DNA of 64,000 nucleotides from Marivita cryptomonadis (GTDB taxonomy: Bacteria > Pseudomonadota > Alphaproteobacteria > Rhodobacterales > Rhodobacteraceae). Numbering within the stretch: position 1 is the first letter of the stretch; every line of letters begins with the position of its first letter. The stretch spans positions 1 to 64,000 of the forward strand of contig NZ_JFKD01000008.1 in NCBI RefSeq assembly GCF_002115725.1, read 5' to 3'. The translations under genes and the position numbers were made by a program. Under the pieces are notes generated by a model. The model was not told the origin of the DNA. It saw only the letters and a list, made by a program, of their open reading frames with translations, and did no database searches. Of the stretch, positions 27,106 through 35,644 are shown one piece after another.

Positions 27106-28281
27106 TTATGCAGCCTTGGTCACGTCATAGCCGTACAGCCAGTCAAACCGGCCCAGCATCTGCCCCGGTGATACTCGGCTGAGCAACCCCAGCGCAGTAT
27201 GGGCGGCAAAGCGGAACGGTCCCGGCGACAGGTGATAATTGCGCGCATTCTTGCTGGCCGCGTCGATGACCCGTGTGACACGCGCCTTCCGGCGCTGTTG
27301 GTAAGCGGCAAGGCCTGAATCCCTGTCAGGGGCCTGCGCCAGTGCATCCGCCAGAACCCACGCGTCTTCCATCGCCATATTCGCGCCCTGCGCCAGAAAC
27401 GGCAGGGTGGGATGTGCTGCATCCCCCAAAAGCGCCATACCCGGCCCATGCCAGCGCGCCGCAACCGGATGGCGAAACAGACCCCAGACGCCCGGTGAAT
27501 CGGCCTGTGACAGGATCTGGTGCACTTCGGCATCGAACCCGGCAAACGCCTTGCGCAGATTGTCGGCGTCGTCTTTCTGCGACCAGCTTTCGGCGGCCCA
27601 TTGGGCGCGTTCTTCGACAGCAACCACATTGAGCAGGGAGCCGTCGCGCAGCGGATAGGTCACCATATGCCGCCCCGGCCCCATGTGCACACGGGCATGG
27701 GCTGGGTGGCCGGTGGTGTTGGGCACGATGCAGCGCCATGCGACCTGACCGGTAAAGAACGGTTTTTGCGCTGCATTGAGCACCGGGCGCGCCGCCGAAT
27801 GGATGCCGTCGGCCCCGATGGCCAGATCGGTTTCGCGGGAATCCCCGGTGGCCAGAACGATACGTGGCCGGTCGCCGGGGACCAGCGTGTCGACCCGCTG
27901 CAAAAGACGCACCTGAACTCCGGCTTTCCGCGCTGCCGCCGAGAGAAGATCCACCAGATCGGCGCGGTGGACGAAGAAGTAGCGTTGATCCTGCGGCAGG
28001 CGGGTGAGGTCGAGCCGGGCCACCTCGGCCCCGGTGCTGCCGTTGCGCAGCGAGACCGCCTGCCCCTGCACACATCGGGACGCCAGATCATCGCCCAGAC
28101 CCAGCGCTTCGATCACGCGCAGACCATTGGGAGAGACCTGAATTCCCGCGCCCACTTCGGTGATCTGCTGGGCCTGTTCCAAAACCGTGACGCTGGCGCC
28201 GCGTTGGCGCAGCGCCAGTGCACAGGTCAGCCCGCCGATGCCGCCGCCAATGACGGTGATGTCCAGAGTGCTGAGGTCCAC
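27106..28281 (-). CDS. FAD-dependent aromatic monooxygenase (salicylate hydroxylase-like)
   Basis: The 391-residue flavoprotein has an N-terminal FAD Rossmann motif (VIGGGIGGLTCALAL), the second motif AIGADGIHSAAR, and the FAD-ribityl-binding GDAAHPTLPFLAQGANMAMEDA. These place it among group A monooxygenases such as salicylate or 3-hydroxybenzoate hydroxylases, which add oxygen to aromatic rings using NAD(P)H. The start is a GTG with AGAGGA 5 nt upstream. No aromatic degradation genes are adjacent, so the substrate is open. Confidence 0.92.
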   Translation of the reverse strand: MDLSTLDITVIGGGIGGLTCALALRQRGASVTVLEQAQQITEVGAGIQVSPNGLRVIEALGLGDDLASRCVQGQAVSLRNGSTGAEVARLDLTRLPQDQRYFFVHRADLVDLLSAAARKAGVQVRLLQRVDTLVPGDRPRIVLATGDSRETDLAIGADGIHSAARPVLNAAQKPFFTGQVAWRCIVPNTTGHPAHARVHMGPGRHMVTYPLRDGSLLNVVAVEERAQWAAESWSQKDDADNLRKAFAGFDAEVHQILSQADSPGVWGLFRHPVAARWHGPGMALLGDAAHPTLPFLAQGANMAMEDAWVLADALAQAPDRDSGLAAYQQRRKARVTRVIDAASKNARNYHLSPGPFRFAAHTALGLLSRVSPGQMLGRFDWLYGYDVTKAA

Positions 28282-28293
28282 GGTCGTCCTCTT

Positions 28294-28328
28294 GAAAACA
28301 AACGCGCCAGAGCTTGGCTCCGGCGCGT
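28294..28328 (-). terminator. Terminator of dksA
   Basis: On the minus strand a 12-bp stem with one mismatch (ACGCGCCGGAGC/GCTCTGGCGCGT, 3-nt loop) is followed by TTGTTTTC. It lies between the dksA stop and the monooxygenase start on the same strand. Confidence 0.85.
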
Positions 28329-28352
28329 CACTTCACATCCATGCGTCGCGCA

Positions 28353-28775
28353 TCAATCGTCGCGGTGCACTTTCTCGCGACGCTCGTGACGTTCCTGTGC
28401 CTCAAGGCTCAGAGTTGTGGTGGGACGGGCCACCAGACGCTTGAGAGAGATCGGTTCGCCGGTGGCTTGGCAATATCCAAACTCGCCCTCGTCGATCCGG
28501 CGCAGGGCCGCGTCGATTTTGGAAACCAGCTTGCGCTGACGGTCCCGAATCCGCAGCTCGAGCGCGCGGTCGGTTTCTTCGGAGGCGCGGTCTGCGACAT
28601 CCGGAATATTACGTGTGCCGTCCTGCAGACCTGCGATGGTGGATTTGCTGTCGCTCAGAAGCTCGCTGCGCTGTTCCAGCAGTTCCCGACGGAACCACTC
28701 CAGCTGGCGGTCATTCATGAAGGGCTCATCCTCGGCGGGTCGGTAATCGTCGGGCAGGAAAGTTTCAGCTTTCAT
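28353..28775 (-). CDS. dksA: DksA-family RNA polymerase-binding regulator, one zinc cysteine left
   Basis: The 140-residue protein has the DksA coiled coil (about residues 25-105), with the tip region NIPDVADRASEETDRALELR, and a C-terminal zinc-finger remnant (GYCQATGEPISLKRLVARP). Only the first of four zinc cysteines remains; the second pair is replaced (TLSLEAQE). DksA binds the RNA polymerase secondary channel and works with ppGpp. I start it at 28775 (MKAETFLPDDYRP, with AAGGGGA upstream), the start I remember for relatives; an ATG at 28808 with AAGGGAA is also good and adds 11 residues. Confidence 0.92.
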   Translation of the reverse strand: MKAETFLPDDYRPAEDEPFMNDRQLEWFRRELLEQRSELLSDSKSTIAGLQDGTRNIPDVADRASEETDRALELRIRDRQRKLVSKIDAALRRIDEGEFGYCQATGEPISLKRLVARPTTTLSLEAQERHERREKVHRDD

Positions 28776-28942
28776 CTTGGTCCCCTTGTCTACGCCAGTA
28801 TCTGTCATAGAAATTCCCTTAGATATCTGGCACCCCTGTGCGCAGCACTTAACCGAAGGCCCACAGGTTGTCACTACCGAATAGCAGCACAAAACGGTGA
28901 TTTCCTCGCGCCGGGACAAAGACACAAGAAGGCAGGACTGAC

Positions 28943-29785
28943 ATGAGATTTGAAGGCACAGACAGCTATGTGGCGACCGACGATCTGACAATCGCGGTGA
29001 ACGCCGCCGTGACGCTGGAACGCCCACTTCTGGTCAAGGGTGAGCCCGGAACCGGCAAGACGGAACTGGCCCGGCAGGTGGCGGCTGGGCTTGGGTTGCG
29101 GATGATCGAATGGAACATCAAATCCACCACGAAGGCGCAGCAGGGCTTATATGAATACGACGCTGTCAGTCGTTTGCGGGACAGCCAATTGGGCGACGAG
29201 CGGGTCAACGACGTGCGCAACTATATCCGCAAGGGCAAGCTTTGGCAGGCCTTCGACGCGGATGAAAAGGTGGTTCTGCTGATCGACGAGATCGACAAGG
29301 CGGATATCGAATTCCCGAACGATCTGCTGCAGGAGCTCGATAAGATGGAGTTCCATGTCTACGAGACCGGCGAGACCATTCGTGCCCGGCAGCGCCCGAT
29401 CGTCATCATCACATCGAACAACGAAAAGGAATTGCCGGACGCGTTCCTGCGGCGGTGTTTCTTCCACTACATCCGCTTCCCCGACCCCGATACGCTACGC
29501 CAGATCGTCGAGGTGCATCATCCGGGGTTGAAAGAGGCGCTGCTGACCACTGCGCTGACACAGTTCTACGAGCTGCGCGAACAGCCGGGATTGAAGAAAA
29601 AGCCATCGACGTCTGAAGTGCTGGACTGGCTGAAGCTGCTTCTGGCCGAGGACATGACGGCCGAAGACCTGAAACGCGATGGGGCGAATGCGCTGCCCAA
29701 GCTACACGGGGCGCTGCTCAAGAACGAGCAGGATGTGCATTTGTTCGAACGGCTGGCCTTTATGGCGCGGCGCGAGCGGCGGTAA
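28943..29785 (+). CDS. MoxR-family AAA+ ATPase
   Basis: The 280-residue protein is one AAA+ module. Walker A is GEPGTGKTEL (about residues 33-42), Walker B is VLLIDEIDKAD, sensor 1 is ITSNNEKELPDAFLRRC, and a C-terminal lid follows. MoxR ATPases act as chaperones with a VWA-domain partner to mature enzyme complexes. The likely partner is the VWA protein at 33420, about 3.6 kb downstream on the same strand; other genes lie between. It is divergent from dksA. The client is unknown. Confidence 0.93.
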   Translation: MRFEGTDSYVATDDLTIAVNAAVTLERPLLVKGEPGTGKTELARQVAAGLGLRMIEWNIKSTTKAQQGLYEYDAVSRLRDSQLGDERVNDVRNYIRKGKLWQAFDADEKVVLLIDEIDKADIEFPNDLLQELDKMEFHVYETGETIRARQRPIVIITSNNEKELPDAFLRRCFFHYIRFPDPDTLRQIVEVHHPGLKEALLTTALTQFYELREQPGLKKKPSTSEVLDWLKLLLAEDMTAEDLKRDGANALPKLHGALLKNEQDVHLFERLAFMARRERR

Positions 29786-29932
29786 GCTGAGCGCGGCGAA
29801 TGCGTCGACGCATCGGCGCGTTTTCGTCGAGGGAAGCATTTGGGGGCTCAGCCCGCCGTCCATTGGGCTTGAACCAATGGCGCAAAATGGACAGCCCCCG
29901 AGGTATTTGGAGCCCAAAGAAACCCAAGCCCT
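29786..29932. repeat. Hairpin-rich convergent spacer, Rhodobacteraceae-type
   Basis: The spacer holds a perfect 14-bp palindrome ATGCGTCGACGCAT (29800-29813). To its right is a large stem-loop with outer arms GGGGGCT/AGCCCCC and inner arms CCATTGG/CCAATGG, then CGAGGTATTTGGAGCCCAAA. I recall the latter pattern as recurrent between convergent genes in this family. It probably ends transcription from both sides. Confidence 0.6.
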
Positions 29933-31051
29933 TTACTTAAGCGGACCTGTCTGGAAAAGCTGGATCTTAAGGCCGCCATGCGGGATCGGGGCGCTGACAT
30001 TGCGGAAATGCAGCCCTGTCGCGCGGGCAAGCCCCTTGTCCGACGTGACGATCCCGACACGCCAGCCGCGGAAACGTTCTTTCATCACCGTGCCGAAAGA
30101 GCCGTACAGCGCGAAGAGCAGGTTTCGATTGCCGATCCGTGCGCCATAGGGTGGGTTGACGATCACCAGACCGGGCGGGCCTTTGGGCGCGGTAAGGTCA
30201 GCCACCGCTTGATGGGTGAAGTTGGTGATATCCCCGACCCCGGCACGGGCCGCATTGGCGGTGGCGTTGGCAATCGCACCTGCATCGCGATCGCAGCCCT
30301 GAAAGTGCAGGTCCGTGGGCTTGGGTTCTGCAAGTGACGCCTTGAGGGCAGCCCAGCCATTGGCATCAAAGGACGCTAGGTTTTCAAACCCGAACTGCCG
30401 GTCACGACCGGGGGCAAGGCCCATGGCCATTTCGGCGGCTTCTATCACGAAGGTTCCAGAGCCGCACATCGGGTCTAGCACTGGCTCGGACCCGTCATAA
30501 CCGCAAGCACGCAGGAAAAGCGCCGCCAGTGTTTCGCGCATCGGGGCCTTGCCGATGGCCTGTTTGTGGCCCCGCTTGTGCAGCCCCTCGCCTGACGTGT
30601 CGAGGCTGATCTCGCACAGGTCGTCTTCGATCCGCACCCGCACGGTGAGGCCAGCCTTTTCGGTGGGCTTGGTTCCAAGCGCATCGGCGATGGCGTTTTC
30701 GACGCGTTCGGTGGCGGCACCTGCGTGGTAGATGCGGGATTTGCGGCACGTCGCCTCGACCCGGTAAGGCACGTCCGCGCGCAACAGCGCGGGCCAATCG
30801 ATCTTGCGGGAGCGCTTGTCAAGCTGTGCCAGATGCATCGCGCGAAACCGCGCCACCCGCGCCAGCACCCGCCCTGCCCCACGCAACATGAGATTGGCGC
30901 GCCAGACCTCAGACCAATCACCGTCGCAGGTCACGCCACCTGGCACGGCTTTTGCACCAGCAAAGCCAAGGTCTTCGGCTTCGTCGCGCAGCAAGTGTTC
31001 GAACCCCGGCGTACCGGAAAGAAAAATCTCAAGCGGAGTGTCTTCTGTCAT
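29933..31051 (-). CDS. THUMP-domain rRNA methyltransferase (RlmL/YcbY N-terminal type)
   Basis: The 372-residue protein opens with a THUMP-type RNA-binding region (LSGTPGFEHLLRDEAEDLGF) followed by a Rossmann methyltransferase domain (LDPMCGSGTFVIEAAEMA, and catalytic NPPYG at about residue 305). NPPY marks methylation of exocyclic amino groups such as N2-guanine in 23S rRNA. It matches the N-terminal half of E. coli RlmL and lacks the RlmK half. It is convergent with the MoxR gene. The precise rRNA position is inferred only from homology. Confidence 0.93.
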   Translation of the reverse strand: MTEDTPLEIFLSGTPGFEHLLRDEAEDLGFAGAKAVPGGVTCDGDWSEVWRANLMLRGAGRVLARVARFRAMHLAQLDKRSRKIDWPALLRADVPYRVEATCRKSRIYHAGAATERVENAIADALGTKPTEKAGLTVRVRIEDDLCEISLDTSGEGLHKRGHKQAIGKAPMRETLAALFLRACGYDGSEPVLDPMCGSGTFVIEAAEMAMGLAPGRDRQFGFENLASFDANGWAALKASLAEPKPTDLHFQGCDRDAGAIANATANAARAGVGDITNFTHQAVADLTAPKGPPGLVIVNPPYGARIGNRNLLFALYGSFGTVMKERFRGWRVGIVTSDKGLARATGLHFRNVSAPIPHGGLKIQLFQTGPLK

Positions 31052-31198
31052 GGGCGCGGCTTATCCTGATTTTTACGGCGCCGATAGCCACCGTCTTGGC
31101 ACGGTCGGCCCGCGACTCATGGCGCAACAGCCTCGCTGCATATCTGTTGCCCTTTTGCACAGGCTAACCTTCTGTTTTGAATGCATTTTACGGGCAAT

Positions 31199-31228
31199 GT
31201 CCGAATCGGCCGAAAAAGTGATTCGGAC
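31199..31228. promoter_or_regulatory. Perfect 9-bp inverted repeat upstream of GNAT gene
   Basis: GTCCGAATC (31199-31207) and GATTCGGAC (31220-31228) are exact reverse complements with a 12-nt spacer, and a third GATTCG follows at 31230. The site lies in a 287-base spacer between divergent genes, about 110 bases before the GNAT start. It may be an operator for an unlinked regulator. Confidence 0.5.
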
Positions 31229-31338
31229 CGATTCGTTCGATCTAGGCAAAAACCATCTTTTCGCCGTAAGCTGCACTCACAGAGGACAAAAAAACCGCGG
31301 AGCATCAAGCATCCGCAACGAGCAGGCAGGCTTCTTAC

Positions 31339-31791
31339 GTGTCCCAAACCGAATTGAACGTGCGCTTTTTGCGTGCGGATGACTACGCTTCGTGGTGCGC
31401 TTTGTGGCGCGGGTATCTGACGTTTTACGAAACGTCGGTGCCAGAGGAAGTGTACGAGCACACATTTGCCCGGTTGCTGGGGGATGATCCGCAGGATTAT
31501 TCGGGGCTGGTGGCAGAGCACGACGGTGTGCTTGTTGGTCTCGCCCATTATCTATTCCACCGGCATTGCTGGAAAATCGAGAATGTCTGCTACCTGCAAG
31601 ACCTTTTTGCCGATCCCGCCGCGCGTGGTATCGGAGTGGGTCGCGCGCTGATTGAAGCTGTCTATGCGCAGGCCGATGCAGCAGGCGCGCCCTCGGTCTA
31701 CTGGACCACGCAAGAATTCAACCACACCGCCCGCCAGCTTTATGACCGGATCGGTCAGTTGACCCCGTTCATCAAGTATCAGCGGGGCTGA
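31339..31791 (+). CDS. GNAT-family N-acetyltransferase
   Basis: The 150-residue protein shows the GNAT fold. The acetyl-CoA-binding motif A is LQDLFADPAARGIGVGRALIE (the R-G-x-G-x-G/A pattern is in ARGIGVGRA), followed by YWTTQEFNHTARQLYDRIG. It acetylates an amine of an unknown small molecule or protein. The start is probably a GTG at 31339; the Shine-Dalgarno is poor. Its stop is 3 bases before the DUF2927 lipoprotein start, so the two are probably co-transcribed. Confidence 0.9.
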   Translation: MSQTELNVRFLRADDYASWCALWRGYLTFYETSVPEEVYEHTFARLLGDDPQDYSGLVAEHDGVLVGLAHYLFHRHCWKIENVCYLQDLFADPAARGIGVGRALIEAVYAQADAAGAPSVYWTTQEFNHTARQLYDRIGQLTPFIKYQRG

Positions 31792-31794
31792 CGG

Positions 31795-33165
31795 ATGCGT
31801 AAATTCCTTTTGCCGCTGTATCTGTTTCTGGGCGCGTGTATGCCCGTGTCGCAATCAGAGCCTGCAACTCGTGCCGCGTTTGTCGAATCGAGCCTGCCTG
31901 CGATGAAGGTGTTTTCGGTCCCACGCCCTCAGCCCGTGCGCACTTCGAACGCCGACCTGTCGCGGGATTTCATGGATTTGGCGATGGGGCTGGAATCGGG
32001 CCGAGACCTTGAGGTGTTCACCCGTTTCGAGGGTCCGATCTCGGTTCGTTTGATCGGCAATGTGCAATCCACTGTCCCAAGCGATCTGGACCGCCTGCTG
32101 CATCGGTTGCGCACGGAAGGCGGGATCAATATTCACGCCACCATCGCACCCGAGGCCAATATCACGATCAACGCAGTCAGCCGCGCCGAGATCCAGCGGT
32201 TCCTACCGCAGGCCGCCTGTTTCGTGGTGCCCAACGTGTCGACCCTGTCGGAATACCGGCAGGCGCGGCGATCGAACCGGGTGAACTGGGGCAAGATCAC
32301 CAACCGCACGCGTTTGGCCATCTTTCTGCCCAACGATTCCAGCCCGCAAGAGGCGCGCGATTGCCTGCACGAGGAGCTGGCGCAGGCGCTGGGTCCTTTG
32401 AATGACCTTTATCGCCTGCCGGATTCCGTTTTCAACGATGACAATGTGCACACGGTTCTGACCGGGTATGACATGCTGATCCTGCGAGCCTATTACGACC
32501 CTGCCCTGCGCAACGGCATGTCGCGGGCCGAAGTGATGAACCGTATTCCTACGGTCTTTGCCCGGTTGAACCCCGAAGGCGAATTCCTGCCGGCCCGCCG
32601 CGCGGCGCGCACTCCGCGCCCGTGGATCGACGCGATCCAGACGGCGCTTGGTCCTGGTGCGACGCCGGTTACCCGCCGCGCCGCCGCGACCGAGGCGCTG
32701 AGCATCGCATCCGCTATGGGGTGGGAAGATCACCGTCGCGGCTTTACCCATTATGCCATGGGCCGCATTTTACAAAGCACCGACCCCGAGGCAGCCCGCG
32801 CGCAATTCATGCAGGCCGATACGTACTTTTCCCGCACGCCCAACACCGAACTGCACCGCGCCTATGTTGCGTCGCAGCTGGCCGCTTATGCCTTGACCGA
32901 AAACAACCCCGATACCGCAATCCAACTAACCGGCGCGTCCATCGACCTTGCCGCACGCCACGAGAACGCGGCATTGCTGTCGACGCTGCTGATGCTGCGC
33001 GCCGAGGCATTCGATCTGGCGGGCCGGGTGTCGGCCGGGACAGATGTGCGTCTGGACAGTCTGGGGTGGGCACGGTACGGGTTCGGCTCGGACTGGTCTG
33101 TGCGGGCGAAACTGCGCGAGATCGCGTCCCTCAACCCGCTCAACAGGGCCAGAGGCAGCTTATGA
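31795..33165 (+). CDS. DUF2927 lipoprotein, putative metalloprotease-like
   Basis: The 456-residue protein starts with a lipoprotein signal: MRKFLLPLYLFLGAC has lipobox LGAC with Cys15 as lipidation site. A DUF2927 domain follows (about residues 55-245), with HEELAQALG, an HExxQ-type motif suggestive of a zinc-peptidase fold, and YDMLILRAYYDPALRNGM. The C-terminal 180 residues are helical and look like TPR-type repeats. It should sit in the periplasm on a membrane. Its stop overlaps the next small gene (ATGA). Whether it is catalytically active is unknown. Confidence 0.88.
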   Translation: MRKFLLPLYLFLGACMPVSQSEPATRAAFVESSLPAMKVFSVPRPQPVRTSNADLSRDFMDLAMGLESGRDLEVFTRFEGPISVRLIGNVQSTVPSDLDRLLHRLRTEGGINIHATIAPEANITINAVSRAEIQRFLPQAACFVVPNVSTLSEYRQARRSNRVNWGKITNRTRLAIFLPNDSSPQEARDCLHEELAQALGPLNDLYRLPDSVFNDDNVHTVLTGYDMLILRAYYDPALRNGMSRAEVMNRIPTVFARLNPEGEFLPARRAARTPRPWIDAIQTALGPGATPVTRRAAATEALSIASAMGWEDHRRGFTHYAMGRILQSTDPEAARAQFMQADTYFSRTPNTELHRAYVASQLAAYALTENNPDTAIQLTGASIDLAARHENAALLSTLLMLRAEAFDLAGRVSAGTDVRLDSLGWARYGFGSDWSVRAKLREIASLNPLNRARGSL

Positions 33166-33329
33166 TCGTGATAGCAGGCGCCCTTTTAGGGGCCATTATC
33201 GGAGCAATGACCGCGAAAAAGCGCAAGGGGAACCGCGCGGATATGTGGCAATACGGGGCGGTCTATGCCATCGCCTTTGCCCTTGGCGGCCTGATCCTGA
33301 CGATTGCCATCGAAAAACTGGTTTTCTGA
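33162..33329 (+). CDS. Small two-segment membrane protein (55 aa)
   Basis: This 55-residue product has a glycine-rich hydrophobic N-terminus (MIVIAGALLGAIIGAM), a basic loop (TAKKRKGNRAD), and a second hydrophobic helix (YAIAFALGGLILTIAIEKLVF). Its ATG overlaps the DUF2927 stop as ATGA, which argues that it is real and co-translated. It is probably a small inner-membrane protein with both ends on the same side. I know no function. Confidence 0.82.
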   Translation: MIVIAGALLGAIIGAMTAKKRKGNRADMWQYGAVYAIAFALGGLILTIAIEKLVF

Positions 33330-33419
33330 ACCGGGCGATGCTGCACCGACGCCGCACCCGCTTTCGTTGACGGAAACGGACCACTGGTCAGAGACCGGCG
33401 TGCTTGCTAGATCAGGGAC

Positions 33420-34604
33420 ATGTTCGTTCCCTTCTTTGACACCCTGCGATCCACTGGCGTTCCCGTTTCCCTGCGGGAATACCTGAGCTTTCTGGAAGCG
33501 ATGCGCGCAGGTCTGGCGACCTATGATCCAGAGGCGTTCTACTACCTTGCCCGTACTGCAATGGTGAAAGACGAGCGCCATATCGACCGCTTTGATCGCG
33601 CTTTTGCCGAAGCGTTCAAAGGGTTGGAGCATCTAAGCGCTGATGGCGTTCTTGATGCGTTGGAGCTGCCCGAAGACTGGCTGCGCAAAATGGCGGAAAA
33701 GCACCTGACCGACGAGGAAAAAGCCGAGATCGAAGCGCTTGGCGGGTTCGACAAGCTGATGGAGACGCTCAAGGAACGGCTGAAGGAACAAAAAGGCCGT
33801 CATCAAGGCGGCAGCAAGTGGGTCGGCACGGCAGGCACCTCGCCTTTTGGGGCTTATGGATACAATCCCGAAGGCGTCCGCATTGGGCAGAACGAAAGCC
33901 GCCACCAGCGCGCAGTCAAGGTCTGGGACAAGCGCGAGTTTCGCAATCTGGATGACAGCGTCGAGCTGGGCACACGCAACATCAAAGTGGCGCTCAAACG
34001 TCTGCGCCGTTGGGCGCGGGATGGCGCGACCGAGGAATTGGACCTTGATGGCACCATCCGCGCTACGGCGGAACATGGTTATCTCGACGTGCAAACGCGG
34101 CCCGAAAAGCGCAACGCGGTCAAGGTGATCCTGTTTCTGGACATCGGTGGATCAATGGACCCGCATGTGAAGGTGGTAGAGGAGCTTTTTTCTGCGGCAC
34201 GGGCCGAGTTCAAGCATCTTGAACACTATTACTTCCACAACTGCCTCTACGAAGGGGTGTGGAAGGACAACCGCCGCCGCTGGGATGCGCAAACGTCGAC
34301 GATGGACGTGCTCAACACTTACGGACCGGACTACAAGTGCATCTTTGTCGGTGACGCCAGCATGTCACCTTATGAGATCGCCTATGCGGGCGGTGCAAAC
34401 GAGCACTGGAACGCCGAGCCCGGACAAGTCTGGTTGCAGCGCGCGCGCCAGCAGTGGCCACATAACCTATGGATCAACCCGACGCCTGAACGACACTGGC
34501 ACTACACCCAGTCGATCCAGATGATCCGAGAAATTTTTGAGGATGCGATGGTGCCAATGACGCTTGAGGGGATCAGCCGTGGGATCAAGGCTTTGGCGAA
34601 ATGA
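33420..34604 (+). CDS. VWA-domain protein (CoxE-like), partner of MoxR
   Basis: The 394-residue protein has a helical N-terminal half (about residues 1-215) and a C-terminal von Willebrand A domain. Its metal-ion site is changed to DIGGSMD (first Ser replaced by Gly), with a later VGDASMSPYEI. Such proteins pair with MoxR-type AAA+ ATPases. It starts about 90 bases after the small membrane protein gene and overlaps the next gene (ATGA). The matching ATPase is at 28943. The substrate complex is unknown. Confidence 0.9.
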   Translation: MFVPFFDTLRSTGVPVSLREYLSFLEAMRAGLATYDPEAFYYLARTAMVKDERHIDRFDRAFAEAFKGLEHLSADGVLDALELPEDWLRKMAEKHLTDEEKAEIEALGGFDKLMETLKERLKEQKGRHQGGSKWVGTAGTSPFGAYGYNPEGVRIGQNESRHQRAVKVWDKREFRNLDDSVELGTRNIKVALKRLRRWARDGATEELDLDGTIRATAEHGYLDVQTRPEKRNAVKVILFLDIGGSMDPHVKVVEELFSAARAEFKHLEHYYFHNCLYEGVWKDNRRRWDAQTSTMDVLNTYGPDYKCIFVGDASMSPYEIAYAGGANEHWNAEPGQVWLQRARQQWPHNLWINPTPERHWHYTQSIQMIREIFEDAMVPMTLEGISRGIKALAK

Positions 34605-34960
34605 CCTCGGGCGTTCGTACGCTGTGGAAAGAGCACAAACTGTTACTGACCGCATTCGCGCTTGCTGTGACGGTGATGGTGTTCTTCGCTGTGCGCACGG
34701 TGATTTTCTGGGTTTACTGGGCCGATCCGGCGCACCGTGAAGAACCCATCGCGGGGTGGATGACCCCGCGCTATGTCGCGCATTCCTGGGCGGTTCCTGC
34801 AGAAATCATCCGCGATGCGCTGGCGGTCCCACAAGACACAAAGCGCGTGACTATCAAGGCGCTGGCCGACATGCGCGGCATGCAGACCGAAGAGATCGTT
34901 CGCCAGATCGAGGCGATCATCGCAGAGTACCGCGCCGATGAAACGGTAACACGGCCTTGA
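34601..34960 (+). CDS. Single-pass membrane protein of unknown function
   Basis: The 119-residue protein has one strong membrane helix (about residues 14-37: LLLTAFALAVTVMVFFAVRTV). A soluble part follows (HREEPIAGWMTPRYVAHSWAVP) and a charged C-terminal helix pair. The ATG overlaps the VWA stop (ATGA), and its stop overlaps the TTG start of the DedA-like gene. I recall similar proteins beside VWA or DedA genes but no function. Confidence 0.85.
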   Translation: MTSGVRTLWKEHKLLLTAFALAVTVMVFFAVRTVIFWVYWADPAHREEPIAGWMTPRYVAHSWAVPAEIIRDALAVPQDTKRVTIKALADMRGMQTEEIVRQIEAIIAEYRADETVTRP

Positions 34961-35568
34961 GCGATGTGCTGTTTGGACTTGTGGCGGATTACGGCGTCTG
35001 GGTTCTGGCAGCGTCTTGTTTCTTGTCGTGCCTGTTAGTGCCCATACCAACCTCGCTGCTGATGCTGGCCGGTGGCGGCTTTGTGGCCGCTGGCGACCTT
35101 GACGGCGGAACCGCTTTTGCCGGGGCGTGGATGGGGGCGATGCTGGGTGACCAAACCGGGTTTGCAATCGGGCGGCGTTTTGGCCCCCTTCTCGAACGCT
35201 TCGCGACGAAACGCGCCGCACGGAAAAAGCTATATGCAAAAGCCTCGGACACGGTGCGCCGCAAAGGCGAGATCGGTGTTTTCTTCAGCACATGGCTGTT
35301 TGCACCGCTTGGACCGTGGGTGAATTTGGCGGCCGGGGCGTCAGGTTTGGGGTGGCTGCGCTTCACGCTGTGGGATTCCGCCGGAGAAGCGATCTGGGTC
35401 GCCGGCTACATCGCGCTTGGCTACAGCTTTGCCGGACAATTGACGCTGATTTCTGATCTTACCTCTAGCCTTTCGGGGTTTCTTGCCGCCGGAGCGATCA
35501 CCCTGTTGCTTGGCTGGATGTTGCTCAAACGGATCAAAAAACGCGGCGTGGGGTCGCGCGTCGTTTAA
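34957..35568 (+). CDS. DedA/SNARE-associated (VTT) membrane protein
   Basis: The 203-residue protein has about five hydrophobic segments and the DedA-like order: an entry region VPIPTSLLMLAGGGF, an amphipathic GAMLGDQTGFAIGRRFG, and FAPLGPWVNLAAGASGL. The usual arginines of the FxxRWxP...R motif are not clear, so it is a diverged member. DedA proteins are linked to lipid carrier recycling and membrane homeostasis. The likely start is TTG at 34957, overlapping the preceding stop (TTGA); GTG at 34966 is an alternative. Confidence 0.85.
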   Translation: MSDVLFGLVADYGVWVLAASCFLSCLLVPIPTSLLMLAGGGFVAAGDLDGGTAFAGAWMGAMLGDQTGFAIGRRFGPLLERFATKRAARKKLYAKASDTVRRKGEIGVFFSTWLFAPLGPWVNLAAGASGLGWLRFTLWDSAGEAIWVAGYIALGYSFAGQLTLISDLTSSLSGFLAAGAITLLLGWMLLKRIKKRGVGSRVV

Positions 35569-35644
35569 GGCCTCGGCACAGGGGAACCGTCGCGACCTGC
35601 GGGTCGTTGGGTTTGGGAACGCAACCCAGAACGGGAGACATACC

